Positions 11,816 to 24,710 of a stretch of DNA of 64,000 nt are shown here, in pieces. The notes under the pieces are model-generated. The model saw nothing but the letters and a program-made list of their open reading frames with translations. It did no database searches and was not told the DNA's origin. Each line of letters starts with the position of its first letter. The stretch's first letter is position 1. Both the position numbers and the translations under genes were made by a program. This DNA is from Polytrichum commune (lineage: Eukaryota; Streptophyta; Polytrichopsida; Polytrichales; Polytrichaceae), in NCBI GenBank assembly GCA_950295325.1, contig OX485804.1:48472429-48536428 (forward strand). The letters are read 5' to 3'.

Positions 11816-13804
11816 TAGCATGTAGAGCCTCACGCATGGACTATAGACTTCACCCTTCATTCCTAGTGCATCTAACGTACACCACATGGTGGAGGAAGCA
11901 AATATACCATGGACCAATTATGGCCCATCGTACATTAAGTATCATGGTCTTCCGGGAAGAAATGTCCGGTAACCCTAACTTACTTCTTTGCACCTAAGCA
12001 TGTCAATTGCCAAAATGGACTATGGGCTTCATCCCTCCCTTTTTTACATACCAATAATAATCCCATAGAGGAGGGACCAATCACGACCCTTCATACAAAA
12101 TGTGTCATGGGACCTTCCGGAGAGTCCTTACTCCCCATGCTCCTCCGCACATGAATTGCCACCATGGATTAGTGATGCCACATCATCCTCCCAATTTTCA
12201 ATCGTCGTGGTACATAAGTGCACTAAGATTGCTAATCCAATTGCAAGGCTTTACAACCTCTTCCACATGGATTTACATCTTCCACTTGTCATTGTGTTGG
12301 CATCATGTAGAGTATAAACTCCATGTAACACTTTTGTGGTATATATTTAAACCCGTCAATTGAAAAGGTGAAAATGTAGTGAGTTCTTTTATATCATAAA
12401 CACTCTTTTATTGGTTTTTTATCTACTTTGAGAAATTGTCATCATAGACTCAAAGTTAATGCATTGGGACTCAATTGAAATGAATTGACCTTCTACAAAT
12501 ACCGTAGTTCTCTAGCAACTTGGGCACCTTTTGTCTAATAATCAATTAAAGTGCGAAAGTAAGTTAGGCAATCCATAAAAAACAAGAATCTAAAATTGGG
12601 CAAATTCAAGAAGTAATTTAGAATAAGTTAGACATTCATCCAAGTCATTTCTATGGTTCATGGATGGTTTTCTAATTTCATCTATGGCGAGTATGATTAA
12701 CCTAAACACTTCCCTTAACAAACATTCCTTACCCTTAAGTTTGTCTTTTACTTGTATGTAAGGGTTTTGCTTGGCAACATATTTTGCTTTGATTTGATGC
12801 TACTTTGTTGGATTCCAGTAAATGTCACTTGCATTATTGTGATTCTAGGCACTCTTTGAATGTTATTTCTTTTTTTGAGGGACACTCGGCAAAATTAATT
12901 TCCCATAAATCTAGGCACCTTTAAATGCATTATTTTATGCCCAAGCTGCTAGAGAGCTACAATAGAAGGTTTGTTTGAATTGGAAGCCCTTCACACACAG
13001 TGGACAAGTTTAGCTAAACATTATGAATTTGAATGTGTGTGTACATCGACATGAAAATGTCCCATACAAACACACTTCTCATATACCTCTCATCTATCCA
13101 ACATAAGAATTTGATCCCCTATAGGTTCGTGGCTTATCCATCTCAACAACCTCCATCAAGATAAGCATGGAGTCTTTGAAGCTATTTATGGTGCCATAAT
13201 AACTAATAATGGTAACATCCGGATTTGCAAGCTATGCCACGGTTTCATGTTGGATGAACGAGAGGTATACTTGCATGTGATGATTCCCTCTCACCATTTG
13301 TTAACACCGTTCTATGGCGATTGTGAAGAAGTAGTATAATTTAGTCACATTATGTTTGCATCAAGGCTAGATAGACGGTATCAACCCCGTATCAAACACA
13401 ATATGAAGTACTAATTCAATGATTCCCCAATACTTACAAGGTGTTTGTTATATACACTTCAACAAATCAAGGATGTCTAATTGTTATTGTATTTGTATGC
13501 ACAAGAGTATAAATAATGTGTGAAAACAACCGACTTGATCCATAAGGGTTTATGGGTCCTAAAGTGGGGGTGCCCTATAAATTTCGAAGTCGCTCAAGAG
13601 GTAGCAAAGAAGGCAATTTTTGGGTTCATTACTTGGTTCCATTTTCCAATTGTGGCTATTGAAGCTCTCCAACTCCAACAAATGGTTCGAGCAAATCTAT
13701 TACCAATATTTTTATGTGGATGTGAAGTCCTCGGTAGAAAAGTCTCAAAGGAAATCATTCTAGATTTACCGTATAAGGGAACCAATTTTTCTTTTAACAT
13801 GGTA
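11816..13804. other. Gene desert between the two MITE copies
   Basis: No gene is recognised. Segments at 13080-13310 resemble 2620-2720 and 59960-60040. The longest open frame (13520-13810, 96 codons) lacks any recognisable domain or splice context and abuts the second MITE. Confidence 0.45.
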
Positions 13805-14175
13805 CACTAAATATGACATTAAGTGGCATGTGGTGTTTAGTGTCATTATGGTAACTTTTTGGATGACACTCCTTATGACTAAGTGAACAAATATTGTCAT
13901 GGATGATGGATGAGTTCATCCATTGGCCAAAATCCTCCTTATCTTGTCAGCAACTTGTGATGAAATGTTGTCATGGATTATTGAAATTTGGATGAAAATT
14001 CACGTGGTAAGGGACAATAATTGCAACACAGTAGATCTATAATCCCCTGTAAAGTTTACAAGGAATGACAAATAATGTTGGGTTAACATTTAGTGTTGGT
14101 GACACGATACCGCCGTTTATAATTAGTATTGAGCAAGACAATAAGAATTGGTAACACTAAGCATCATATGTAGTG
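13805..14175. mobile_element. 371-bp MITE with CACTA-type ends and TA target duplication, copy 2
   Basis: Begins CACTAAATATGACATT and ends ATATGTAGTG, flanked by TA on both sides. It has the same length as, and aligns throughout with, the copy at 11445-11815. The two copies differ by many substitutions, so they are not recent sisters. Confidence 0.7.
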
Positions 14176-17010
14176 TACTTCTTCATTTTAGTAGGGGAAA
14201 CAATCCAACCATGTATCAAGTGGTTTAGTTCATTATCAAATTTTGCAAGAAAGTGTTTGTAAATTGGTTACTTGGATATCAAAACACAGTCATACTAATT
14301 CCAACCATATAGATGTGCTCTACAAATCACACTTCGTAAGTTTTGCTTTTCTTGTCAACTATGTACTATGTATCCTAAATAATGTTATTGTGTGTGCATG
14401 TTTGACGTGTGGTTTACCTCATGAACTTCTAAAGTTGGGTATTTGACCCCATATCAAAGATATAGTATAAGGTTTGATTCCAAGAAGAACTCCGGTCTAC
14501 GGAAGAGATCGTAGTGAATAAAGTGTTTGTTTATAAGACATCCGTGGCCGCATCCTAAATACAACGGCATTAGATGAAGAACTACTTCATCATTTGCAGG
14601 GAGTAGACACTACCTTAATAACCGATATTCATTAACAATAACCAATCTCCTATATCCATGTCTATTGAATGTTGTATGAAACTATAATATTTTCTAGAAG
14701 GCAGGGTATTTTTGTGATAATGAGTGAACACCATGCCACTAGCTCCTTGTTGGCTGGGAGTGAGTGTGAAATCTATATCATTTGGTATGAATTTAATCCA
14801 CGTGGAGCTCGTTTGAGTGGAGGTGGTTGTAAAATGACATGGTGTTGGTATGTAAATACATGTGGGAAACATAGTTGCAACCAACGGCCTATCCCTGACT
14901 CATTGTTAAATGAGCTAAGACACTAGTTTATGCCACTACCAAATGACCGTAATTTTAATAAGCATTGAAGCCACTTGAAGGTAGATTTTATTGGCTTCGA
15001 ATGAAAGTTGTGTAATGTGAATAATAAAGTTGAGAATACCATAATTGTAAGAACCTCTTTACATTTTCTTAAACGTGTGTAAAAAAAAAAGGGAGTAGAT
15101 TGCATGGTCGTCAAGGGAGATTGCATTTATGAAGAATGCTAAGAGCATGAAGTGAGGTTGATATCTCGGAGAGAGAGCTAGGCATTTCTTGAATAGATCT
15201 AGGCTTATTTTCAAGCATAAACTTTTCAAAATACATCCTCTTATTTAGAGTATGTAGCTTAACCTTTGAAAGGATGTTCCAATGTTTCCTTTCACTTAAT
15301 ATATGATTAGGTAACTATCCTTGTCTGTATATGCATAGTATCGGATCTAGGGTGGATATTTGTTAGGTAAAACTTACATAACCATATGGTAATTAATCCT
15401 TCGGGTTGAATTTACCTTCTGTGCGATTATTTAAGGCATGATAAAAACAAAGTTTGGAGAGAGTAAGAGAGAGTCTACCTTGATTATAGACGCAAGCTCA
15501 TGTGTGAACTAAAAACATGTTTGTTGATCATGTTTATGAGACAAGTGCTACTGCCTCTTGTCGGAGATGATCCCTATTAGTAACCAAAGACCGTGGGGGG
15601 GTGGAGAAGAGAGAGAGAGAGAAATGGCAAACGCTTCACCCTTGATCAAAGCCGCATACTTAAAGGGAAACTCAAGGCTAGTTTATGAAGCATGAGCAAG
15701 AGGAAAGGCCACTACTTCTTTACCAATGAGGTCTCTTGATTCTTCTCCAACTTGTATTTAGTGAAACTAAAATACAACGCATGGAAAATCGAATACATGG
15801 TTGGAAATGTTTTTGGTCTTTCAACTTAAATTCGAGAAGTATTGGAATCAGATGGTTTCATAACCATGTACCTACATAAAATTTCCCCCGTTATGTGCAT
15901 TAAACAATATAGTGTAAATACTAACCACTACCTATAATCAACATTATCAATTTACATTTAGAACCGCAATATGTACTATCATCCAACTTAAACAAAATCT
16001 AAAAAACAAAAAATACAACATTCATTTTACTTATTACTTAGGTATGGCATTCCACATAACACTTAGCCATGCACAATTGTTCATTGCACATGTTTTGTGG
16101 GTAATAGTACTATATAGTATTATACACTAAATGTATGTTGGTGGGATGATAAAACAACATATGCCACCACTTGTGGGCCTTGGTATGCACAAACTCTTAG
16201 CCCGTGAGTCACGGATAGATCACTTAGGGCATTTTAAAAACGACTTGTGGCATAATATAGAGAGGATTAAAATCATTTGAAATAAAAATTATAAATGAAT
16301 TCCAGATAATGAAGGGGCCATTAAATGTAGACAATCGCATTATAAGTAAGTTAGATGGACATAAAACGTGGGCCATTATTTTTTTGTAAAATTAATATAG
16401 GGGCTGAAGATAAGGATCCTAGAAGGTATGTTTAGTATGGTATGTAAATGGGTTTAGGACTCACGGGGATGGATGATAATTGGGATTTCCATCTGTCCAA
16501 AATTACTTAAAAGGAATATAGAGTACAAAAAATTGCAGTGACTTGGACAATATAAGTAATGGAAGGGTGCAAACAAATGGGCCATTTTTGAAATTTAAGT
16601 AATTATAGGGAGGCTTTAATTCAACCCTTGAAGGTAAATAGCCCCAAAACAAAAAAACCCAGCCGCACGTGGTGCACAAAAATGCCTTAGAGTGATCTAC
16701 CCGTGCCGTGAGTTGTAAATATTCCCACCTCACATGTGGCCTTGGTAGAATTCCATAATTAAACCTCTTTTTAAAGCAATTTTTGATGTTTGTTTCATAT
16801 GGAATCTCTCAACAAACACATCACATGAAGGGCCATGTTGATAGATTGCTACAATGTTTGGTATTAACCATGTTATAGGTGTGACATGGTTACTAGTGTG
16901 TATTCTCCACCACAAGTCCCTCTTGGAGCATTCCTCGCAAACCTTACGATCGTCAATAAATGAGGCACTAGGTCATCTTTACATGTTAGTCAAGCAAGTC
17001 CTTGTTGCTC
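14176..17010. other. Gene desert
   Basis: No gene, RNA gene or intact mobile element is recognised. There is a short purine run (GAGAGAGAGAGAGA at about 15609) and AT-rich sequence. Open frames are short and have no domain signal. Confidence 0.4.
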
Positions 17011-17013
17011 TTA

Positions 17014-17400
17014 GGGCCGGTCCATGAGGTCCCAAGTCCCAAGTCGTGTTAGCAAGTCCCAACATGGAGGCAACGTCCCAAGTTTTGAGCCTCCAAAATC
17101 CATTGAAATAAGGATAACTATCATTAAAGTCAAGTCTTGATTATTTTATGCATAAATATTCTCAAGATTTGTGTTGAGAGTTGGGTCTAGCTTTTTGCTC
17201 AACCCAACTCTCAACACAAGTCCCAAGTTTCACCTTCAAAAAGCATTGTTATGTAGGCATCCATGTCATACTTGGGACTTAGGACTCAAGACCCGTGTGA
17301 AGTGGTAAGTCCCAACTTTCATGCTCTCAAAGGTTGAGATTGCATAAATTGACATGATTTGACTTGGGACTTAGGAATTGGGACCCTCGCAAACAAACCC
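17014..17400. mobile_element. Hairpin MITE, Tourist/Harbinger-like
   Basis: The ends form imperfect terminal inverted repeats built on GGG...GAGG.CCCAA...CCCAAG. The flank is TTA on the left and TTG on the right, close to the TWA target of PIF/Harbinger elements. The interior is full of the phrase AAGTCCCAA in both orientations. It contains a perfect 16-bp hairpin (17170-17185 with 17203-17218; stem TGTGTTGAGAGTTGGG, 17-nt loop). There is no coding capacity. Confidence 0.5.
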
Positions 17401-18194
17401 TTGTCCCATTGGGAGAGATGAAAAAGTTGTCACACAATACGACATGACCTTCATACCAGTGTTGGTGCGGGTAATTGATTTTGTTACTAACCTCCAGTTC
17501 CGGGTTTTGAAGACATATTACAAGCAAAGAACTTCTGGTTGTGGAGTTTTGATAAAATTTTCACAATAAAAGAACCTCTCGTCCCGGTTATTTGAAAATT
17601 TTAAAACATCTGACAATTTTCATGAAAGAACCGATGGTCTTCTAAAAGGTTATTTGACTGGGGTTTTGATTTTTTGAGAATCATAGTTATGAATCAAGTC
17701 CGGTTATTTGAAAACTTGAGAACCATGGTTACATACTTAAAGAACCACCATGATTTCCAACATGGATTTGGTGCCAATACTAATACCCGCCTAACATTGC
17801 TTTACACCCAACATCTACCATAGAACCCATGACAACTTTAGAACTTGCGAGCATTTTTGTGTGTGTCAATTATCATACCGTATATGTCACAATACATTAT
17901 AGTTTTTGATAGTAATTTTTATTTGGTAGTGGCTATGTGCCAAGTCTATCATATTGCTAAGAGATTTGCATACATATACTATCTTACTATGTAATACATG
18001 CCGATACACTTGATCACCATCTCATTGACGGTCCAATTTTGTTCAAGTTTCAATATTGCAATATGCTCATAGAAAACTCACTTAGAACCTGCTAGTTTGC
18101 CCTTAGTTAGGAGAAAAAAATTCTACAACAAATAGATTGCCTTTCATACGAATGCATCTAATTGTAGTTTCGAACATCTCCTTGATATTTGCTT

Positions 18195-18420
18195 TCACGA
18201 TTTCACGAGGTTGAAGTATTTCCAAATGGAGTGGTTGGGGGTTTGATTCCCACTGTGAAATCTTCTCTCTATTTGATAGAAAAACTAAGTAGGTAGGCAG
18301 GAAGCCAAGGGCGAGATAGGCAGTAAAACCCACCGGCATCAAGAGGATGCTTGAGCAGGGTAGGGCCAATGGGCTCGATTTCGCATCGGATTGTCCGACG
18401 TTGGTTATTTATTTATCAAA
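18195..18420 (+). mobile_element. tRNA-derived SINE, copy 1
   Basis: Matches the copy at 32545-32785 over more than 200 bp. Shared phrases include TTGATTCCCACTGTGAAATC, the AGGCAGTAAA..CCCACC block and CTTGAGCAGGGTA. GGTTTGATTCC resembles an RNA polymerase III box B (GGTTCGANTCC). The 3' end runs into TTATTTATTTATC, a low-complexity tail typical of SINEs. The 5' half is diverged. Confidence 0.6.
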
Positions 18421-19567
18421 CAAAACAATCGTGCACTAAATTCTTGAATGGTTTTGTCCATCTTTTGTGCTTCTACTTTTGTTCGGATAAGTAGCGTACA
18501 AAATAATTATGAAAATAGTCGATATCTTTGTGGGCTTGAACCAAATGTTTTAAATGGGTTTGATTGTACAGTAACCAATTACAACCCCTAAAATTTCACA
18601 TGTCAATTTTATAATTGGAATGCGTTCATGCCAAAAAACAAACAAACAATATTCTCATGAAATATATCTTCCTCCATAATGATACTTTCTTACATTTTGT
18701 GTGTAAATCATGACACACTACATCTTTCTCACATGTTACTTGTTCATGCTAGATGTTAGATGTGATAATTGATCGGATCCATATTATCATCCTTTGCTTA
18801 TCAATCACGAAAACAACTATTAAATTCACCATCATATATATATATATATATTCCATTTAAATTGTTTTCTCAAGACTTATCTTATACGAGCAAGATATGT
18901 AGTCATGCATGGCCAACTAACAAACTAGGTGTGTGGGCTTGGAGATAGGTGTCATCCCAAGGCGGGCTAGCTAGCTATGCCAAGAGATAGAAATCCTCAT
19001 ACATTTGTGTTGGATGGACCCTCGTACGCCCCCAAAACAATCACTTATTCCCAAATTAATTATTCACCCCTAGGTTTTAGTAGGGGATAACACCTTTTTG
19101 CTTACAACCATATAGTTCTTAGTGGGTCTCATATGAATTTGAACCTTGGATCTTCCTTTCTATATGACAATAACTACTCCCACCACTTGCAACATGGACA
19201 TGAGATGACCGCAATCTCACCCCCATATCCCTTCCTTAAACACCATCACTATATAAATCCATGAAAAGGGGAGACCCCCAACAATATATTGTCTTGTCGA
19301 GTCATGTTGTTTGTTGTAGAGCTTCCTTTGAAAGGCGGTACTAGCCCACATACAATGAGGTTCCTAATCATACTTGCTTCCTCATGAAGTCGACATCTAT
19401 ATTTACCCATTGATACATGTGATGAGATGAAGCGTCCAAGTGGGATCCAAATTGGTGTCAACCAATGTTGGGTTGACACATGTCAATATTTATATTTGTT
19501 GGGATACATGACCCTCTATGGTAAAGCCCGGGGATGCACTCCATTGTCAAGTTGAACACCATATGCG

Positions 19568-19609
<42 letters not shown>

Positions 19610-20180
19610 AAGCATCACCAAAATGGGTCAACATTTTATCAACTTTGTTTTATGAGTAGATATATACGGTATCTATTACATAATAAAAAATGGTAACCAA
19701 ATTTGACGATTTGTTTATTATTATTATAAAACATATTGTTTCTAACTAGAATGATGCATAATTGAACTAAAATAATTACTGAAAAATGAAGATGACTAAA
19801 AATTTCAAAAATTATATTCAAAAGATACTATCAATGGTTATGTATATGTAGAAAAAAAATCATAATTCTTAAAATTATCTATCGCATATAATATAGGGTA
19901 CCAAAGTTTTATTGCACGTGGTTATGGACACATAAGGGGGTGTGATTGGCCAGAGTGGTAAAGATGGCATGCGTTTGCCACATCATGTTCCACATGTTGA
20001 ACTTGGACCTAATTTGAACTCCTACACCCAATTTTATTGTATTTGGGTCCCTTATTGAAACTCAATTCCTTAGCTTTATTGACCTTCTCATGGTTAAATG
20101 AGCAAATGATCAATAGGGGAGTGTTTTCTTAATTGCTTGATTTTGGAATTTGTTTAGTGTTGGACCCTAATGCAAAGCCC
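18421..20180. other. Gene desert with an (AT)n microsatellite
   Basis: No gene is recognised. An (AT)n run occupies about 19570-19614 and a shorter one about 18835-18851. The remainder is AT-rich unique or strongly degraded repeat sequence. Confidence 0.5.
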
Positions 20181-20265
20181 ACCCTAACCTATGTGCCACG
20201 TTGGCATCACTTTTATGAAACATAGGAAAGAGGTCGAGGAACACAGCCCGCGAGCACGACGGATG

Positions 20266-20274
20266 AAACCCTAA
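20266..20274 (+). promoter_or_regulatory. Telo-box at the RPL28 5' end
   Basis: AAACCCTAA lies about 160 bp upstream of the 5'-UTR intron donor of RPL28. A reverse copy, TTAGGGTTT, lies at 20526-20534 inside the 5'-UTR intron. Telo-boxes are characteristic of plant ribosomal-protein promoters. The same motif sits upstream of ProRS in this window. Confidence 0.55.
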
Positions 20275-20430
20275 CTAATTAAGTTCATCCATCCATCCAC
20301 AGAGGGACGGGGGAGCAGGGGTTTTGGAGCCCAGCCGCACCAGAGTTCGCTCTCTTTGCGACTCCCCGGCCGAGCACTCGTCTCGCCTCGCTGCCACGTT
20401 CGTCGCCGCCCTCGGCCCTCCAGCTTCCAG

Positions 20431-21058
20431 GTACGCATCTCGCTCTTCGCATTTTGCTCGCATTCCCTTGCCTTCCCTCTTTCCATCTCTTCTTTCGCTG
20501 CCTCTCGCCGTGCCGCATTGAGGAGTTAGGGTTTTGCACCAACTAGGGTCTGCAGCACCACGTTTTGCACCTATATATCAAGATTAAAGCCATATTCCCG
20601 AGTGTTTGTTTGTATCTCGTTCTGTTTTTGTTGCCGCATGTGTTTTTTGTTGTTGGTTTCGGTTCTTAGATTCCTGATTTGCATGTTGGGAATGAAATTT
20701 CGTTACTCTAGTCAATTTTAGTCTCTCGTCGGCTCACGGCATGGTTTCGAGTTATTTTGCTTTCCTTTTTCTAGCCCGTCATGTAGACGGTAGCAAGCTT
20801 GTTATAAGGGCATGCGAATGCACCGTTGTCTGATCTGAATGAATTATTGACTGTTGTGTGACCGTCGAAATGAGTGTTAGGGTTGGAAGTGGAAAAACAA
20901 TTAAGTTACTTGTGTCTTTAGTCCTGCTTCTTGGACTTGATGGTTTCCCCTCTTCTAGACTTTACTGCTTGATACGGAGGTTATGGCTTCTAGTGTTGCG
21001 CACGTTGTTCTTGTCGTGAAAGCTCGGTTAGGTTTGACGCTTTGCTTTTCATCAACAG
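20431..21058 (+). other. 5'-UTR intron of RPL28
   Basis: A GC-rich leader ending CTTCCAG is followed by a GTACGC donor at 20431. A matching acceptor, TTTTCATCAACAG, ends at 21058, two bases before the start codon. Leader introns are common in plant ribosomal-protein genes and often raise expression. The transcription start was not determined. Confidence 0.65.
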
Positions 21059-21059
21059 G

Positions 21060-21953
21060 ATGGCGATAGCATCAGACGACTTGATCTGGTTGCTGGTCAA
21101 GAACAACAACAAGTTCTTGGTGAAGAGGAATGGCAACAACACATCCTCCATCACCTTCAGCTCTGAGCCTAACAACCTGTACAACTTGAACACCTTCAAG
21201 TACTCAGGTAGGTTCTGTTTTCGCAACAGCCTGGCGGTTTAGATTTAACTGCTCCACTTACTTGCCAAAGTATCTTGGCCTAATTATTAAGAGGGCATGG
21301 GGAATCTTCTGAGACATCGTCTCCTTGTGCAGGATTGGCCAACAAGAAAACTGTTGCTATTTCGCCTAGCGAGGGTCTCTCAGTGGTTTTGGAGACAACG
21401 AAGACCAAGAAGGGCAACCACCCCGGAAGCCTCGTCCACAGGTCTCACCTGAAGAAAGATTTCCGCAAGATGGCCAAGACTGTGGTCAACCAGGTAGGAT
21501 CGAGGAATTCATCTAACTCTTTTTGGTTCAATTTCTCGGCGAAGTACACATTGCTCAGAAATGAATCAAAGCGGTTTGCCCGCCCGATTTATTTTGTTAC
21601 CAAAACTTTTGTGTGTAATCGTGGACAACAACTAAAGCTCTTTCGGATGCTCCTTCATTGCTATTGGAATCATTGAGCCTCTGAAGTTACAGTCTAACTT
21701 CGTGACAATGTGTTAATGAATTTCCATCAATATGGCAAACTGTTATTTTCCGATATCCATTGTGGATTTCGAGATGCAGAATCATAATTTTTGTTTGCTG
21801 TTGTACATGCAACAGGTGGCAACCAATGGATACAGGGCAGATCTTAAGGCAGCAGCATTGGCCCGTCTTGCTGCAGTGCACAAGAGCCTGCGAGTAGTTA
21901 AAGCAGGTCAGAAGAAGAAGGTCTCTAAGGCCAGGAAGCCCGCTAGGAAGTGA
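21060..21953 (+). CDS. RPL28: 60S ribosomal protein L28 (eL28), 3 coding exons
   Basis: Structural protein of the cytosolic large ribosomal subunit. Coding exons are 21060-21207, 21333-21493 and 21816-21953, with GT-AG introns and consistent phases, giving 148 aa (plant homologues are about 140-150 aa). The protein begins MAIASDDLIWLLVKNNNKFL, a strong eL28 signature (W near residue 10, then KNN..FLVKRNG). It continues with FSSEPNNLYNLNTFKYSGLA and the SLVHRSHLKKDFRKMAKTV block. The C-terminus is very basic (QKKKVSKARKPARK), as expected for rRNA contact. The ATG lies two bases after the leader-intron acceptor. Neighbours are repeats only. The copy appears intact and functional. Confidence 0.97.
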
Positions 21954-21999
21954 AAACTTCGTGAATGAAGTGTTATTTCATTGTACCTGTTTTATTCAG

Positions 22000-23355
22000 A
22001 TGATTGACATTGTCCTCTCACAGCTATTTCATGCATCGAAGGTTTTCTGATATTCTATATTTGAAATATGTAATCCTCCATTTTTACAGGTTGATGATAA
22101 CAACGGGAAAATGTATAATGCTTATTTATTTTGGGGTCATGGGTTTTTCCTGCAAGCATGAAATCAAATACAGAGGATGTTGTGCAAGAAACACACCCAA
22201 TGCTACTGAACGCTATCTATGATCTAGGATCATTTAATCTCTATTCATAGAAGAAGTGTTCTACACGTCCTTACCTAAAAGCTCGACAATGTTAGCTTTT
22301 CAAATAGAAAGCTACAGGTGCAGTCACTAAACATTGGTTCCAAATATATCGTCTCTGCCTTGTGGTGCCGAACCCTAAAACATTTCAGACACTGGCGGTC
22401 TCTGAAATGGGCCAAAGTTTGGCAGGCAATCAGCACCAACTACGTATGTGATGTCATCGGGAAGGGTTAGCAACCCAGGTACCGATCCCCTTGCTGCCCA
22501 AATTCAATCTCTTTGGTTTTGTGGGCTTTTCTTTTTGGCCTTGTGGGCTTGAACCGATCCTCCCGCGAATACAATGCCTAGAATAGGCATTATCAAGTCA
22601 TTCTAAACCTACCTTTAAGCGATCAGAGATAGAGTGGAGTCCATAACCTACCCTATTTGGAGGCAGTGGAGGTTGGTATGCGGTGAGGCCACTGATGATG
22701 CGTAAATCTATCCCTTTGTGGGCCTGGGCACTTTCTTTTCCACATGGAATGGTTCAATGTAATAGAGTGTTGGTGACTGGGAGGTGTTTACAGGTGTTGA
22801 TGTTGCTTTTAGTACTCTACTTCAATATGAGCCAAAGTTTGCCCTTGGTTGGAGCACCAACGAGAACTAATCATGTGAGCACGGTAGATAATATTAAGGC
22901 AGAGCACTAATTCTATCAGTCTCTTGTTAATTTGAGTAATCAGCTTTGAAAATCAGTACCAGAGCAGGGTTTGGGCAAAATTGGTTGAATCCAAGTGTTT
23001 CCAAGACCAACATGATGCATTTTGATATCTTTCAGTTTTCCTTGATCAGTTCAAGTTATATGCAAAATATTTACTCTAAAATGATGGGTAATTTGCTTAG
23101 AGTTTTGATCTTGAGTTGGTTATTTCTAAAACTCATCTGGCCCATCTGTGACTAGCGCTCAGGTTCTCCCGTTTGTAGATATCAATCATATTGATTAGTT
23201 GTTATGTGAATTTAATGCGTACTTGCTGGGGGTCATACAACATGTTGTGTAGACCTAATCTCTTGACTCAGTCCCTTGTGTAGGCTCATCTTGAAGGACA
23301 TGAATGATCTTTGAGCTAAATCTGGAGGTTGTCTCTTGGCCGCACCCTGAGTTAC
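22000..23355. other. RPL28 3' flank and degraded repeats
   Basis: The first few hundred bases probably hold the RPL28 3' UTR. From about 22380 to 22900 the sequence resembles 1990-2200 (AAATGGGCCAAAGTTTGGCA and a second degenerate copy near 22822), so it is a dispersed repeat. No gene is seen. Confidence 0.45.
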
Positions 23356-23358
23356 TTA

Positions 23359-23745
23359 GGGCCGCTTCACACTATGGCCGTGCAAGTCGAGAGGCTATGG
23401 GAGTGGATGGCCAACTTTGTTGAGAGTCCAAAGCAACGGGTTGCAAATAGCCAATAAAATATAGGAATTGGAGCCTTCAGCCGGGCGTAGTGTGGAGCCT
23501 CCAAAGTCCAAACTTTTGGCCATCAACTTCCATAGCCTCTTCGACTTCCATGGCGTTAGTGTGAAGCCTTCAAAGGCCAAGCCCAAAGTCCAAAGAAAGA
23601 AGGAGCATCCCACTCTATTCCCTATGCAAAACAACCCCTCCAATCTAACGGCCATGATCTTGTAAGTTTTTGAATTTTTGGTGTAAAACAATTGATGGCC
23701 TCTTGACCATAGTTTGGGTTTCCATTCTTGTCTGACCTAAACTAA
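23359..23745. repeat. Dispersed repeat with subterminal inverted repeats, copy 1
   Basis: About 385 bp that recurs at 62330-62720 in the same orientation, with shared blocks such as CGCTTCACACTATGG/TGCTTCACACTATGG, GAAGGAGCATCCCACT and AACAACCCCTCCAATCTAAC. The left end (ACTATGG...TCGAGAGGC) is echoed in inverse near the right end (GCCTCTTGACCATAGT), suggesting a MITE-like structure. It lies directly beside the plastid-derived segment. Confidence 0.6.
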
Positions 23746-23907
23746 GATATAGTTTCTAAACTAAGAGATATATAAAATTTAAAAATAATGTAATCTTTTA
23801 TAGAAATTTTACAAGATTAAAACAACTAGAACTAATTATTTTATTTTAATTATTAAATTCAAATTTTTTCAATTTATAATAAAATTTCACTTACCATAAA
23901 CTTCATA

Positions 23908-24257
23908 ATGAGTATATACGCTATAATTGAAACCGGAGGAGAACAACTCCGAGTAGAACCAGGAAGATTTTATAATATTCGTAATTTTGCTTTATTAAAA
24001 CCAAATGTTTTAGGTTCTAATACTAAAATATTAATTTATCGAGTTTCAATGATTCATCAGAAATCTGTCATTAGTGTTGGGCATCCTTGGCTAAAAGGTG
24101 CGATAGTAAAAGGAAGAATTTTACATTCCCATCTTGAAAATAAAATTACTATTTATAAAATGAATTCTAAAAAAAAACACGACGTAAATTAGGACATCCA
24201 CAAAATTCAGCTCGATTTGTAGTAGATTCAATCTGTTTAAATGGAAAAGAATTATGA
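23908..24257 (+). pseudogene. rpl21: Plastid rpl21 pseudogene in the NUPT
   Basis: Plastid 50S ribosomal protein L21. The reading frame opens with [20 protein letters not shown] and continues through [19 protein letters not shown], both highly typical of bryophyte and fern plastid L21. After SKKK the frame is lost. Removing one A from the homopolymer near 24170-24178 explains the shift. In the neighbouring frame the C-terminal part ([14 protein letters not shown]) runs to a stop at 24255-24257. The ancestral length would be 116 aa, normal for the family. Expression from the nucleus is unlikely. Confidence 0.92.
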
Positions 24258-24341
24258 AAGTAGAAAATGAAAGAAAATTTGAGAAAGAATAAATGAAATA
24301 TTCATTTATTAAAAAAATTTAAATAAAAGGAATTTTTACTT

Positions 24342-24522
24342 GTGGCAGTTCCAAAAAAACGTACGTCTAAATCAAAAAAAATAAAATCGTCAGACTATAT
24401 GGAAAGAAACAGCTATTAAAGCTAGAATAAAATCTTTTTCCTTAGCTAAATTTATTTTAACTGGTCGTTCAAAGAGTTTCTATTACATAATGAATGAAGA
24501 AAATTCTGCACAATCTCAATAA
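24342..24522 (+). pseudogene. rpl32: Plastid rpl32 pseudogene in the NUPT
   Basis: Plastid 50S ribosomal protein L32. The first residues (AVPKKRTSKSKK) follow a GTG where ATG is expected. A one-base shift then moves the frame. In the next frame TIWKETAIKARIKSFSLAKF and ILTGRSKSFYYIMNEE continue to a TAA at 24520-24522. The order after rpl21 and the spacing match bryophyte plastomes. The GTG may be a mutated ATG or an RNA-editing-independent change in the donor. Confidence 0.88.
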
Positions 24523-24710
24523 CTAATAAATAACTAATATTCATTAATAAATTAAATAAATTATAGCATAAAATCTTATACCTTCCGAAGCTTTCAAAGA
24601 GATAAAACTTTAATCTCATAAAGAAAGACTTAGGAGGGTAATAAATCATATTAAATTTAATGAAAATAATTCGAATTATTTATTAATTGATAATACTTTT
24701 AATAAATAAT

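Noticed and set aside
13520-13810. 96-codon open frame as a gene
   Set aside because: No recognisable domain, no splice partner, AT-rich gene-desert context, and it abuts a MITE.
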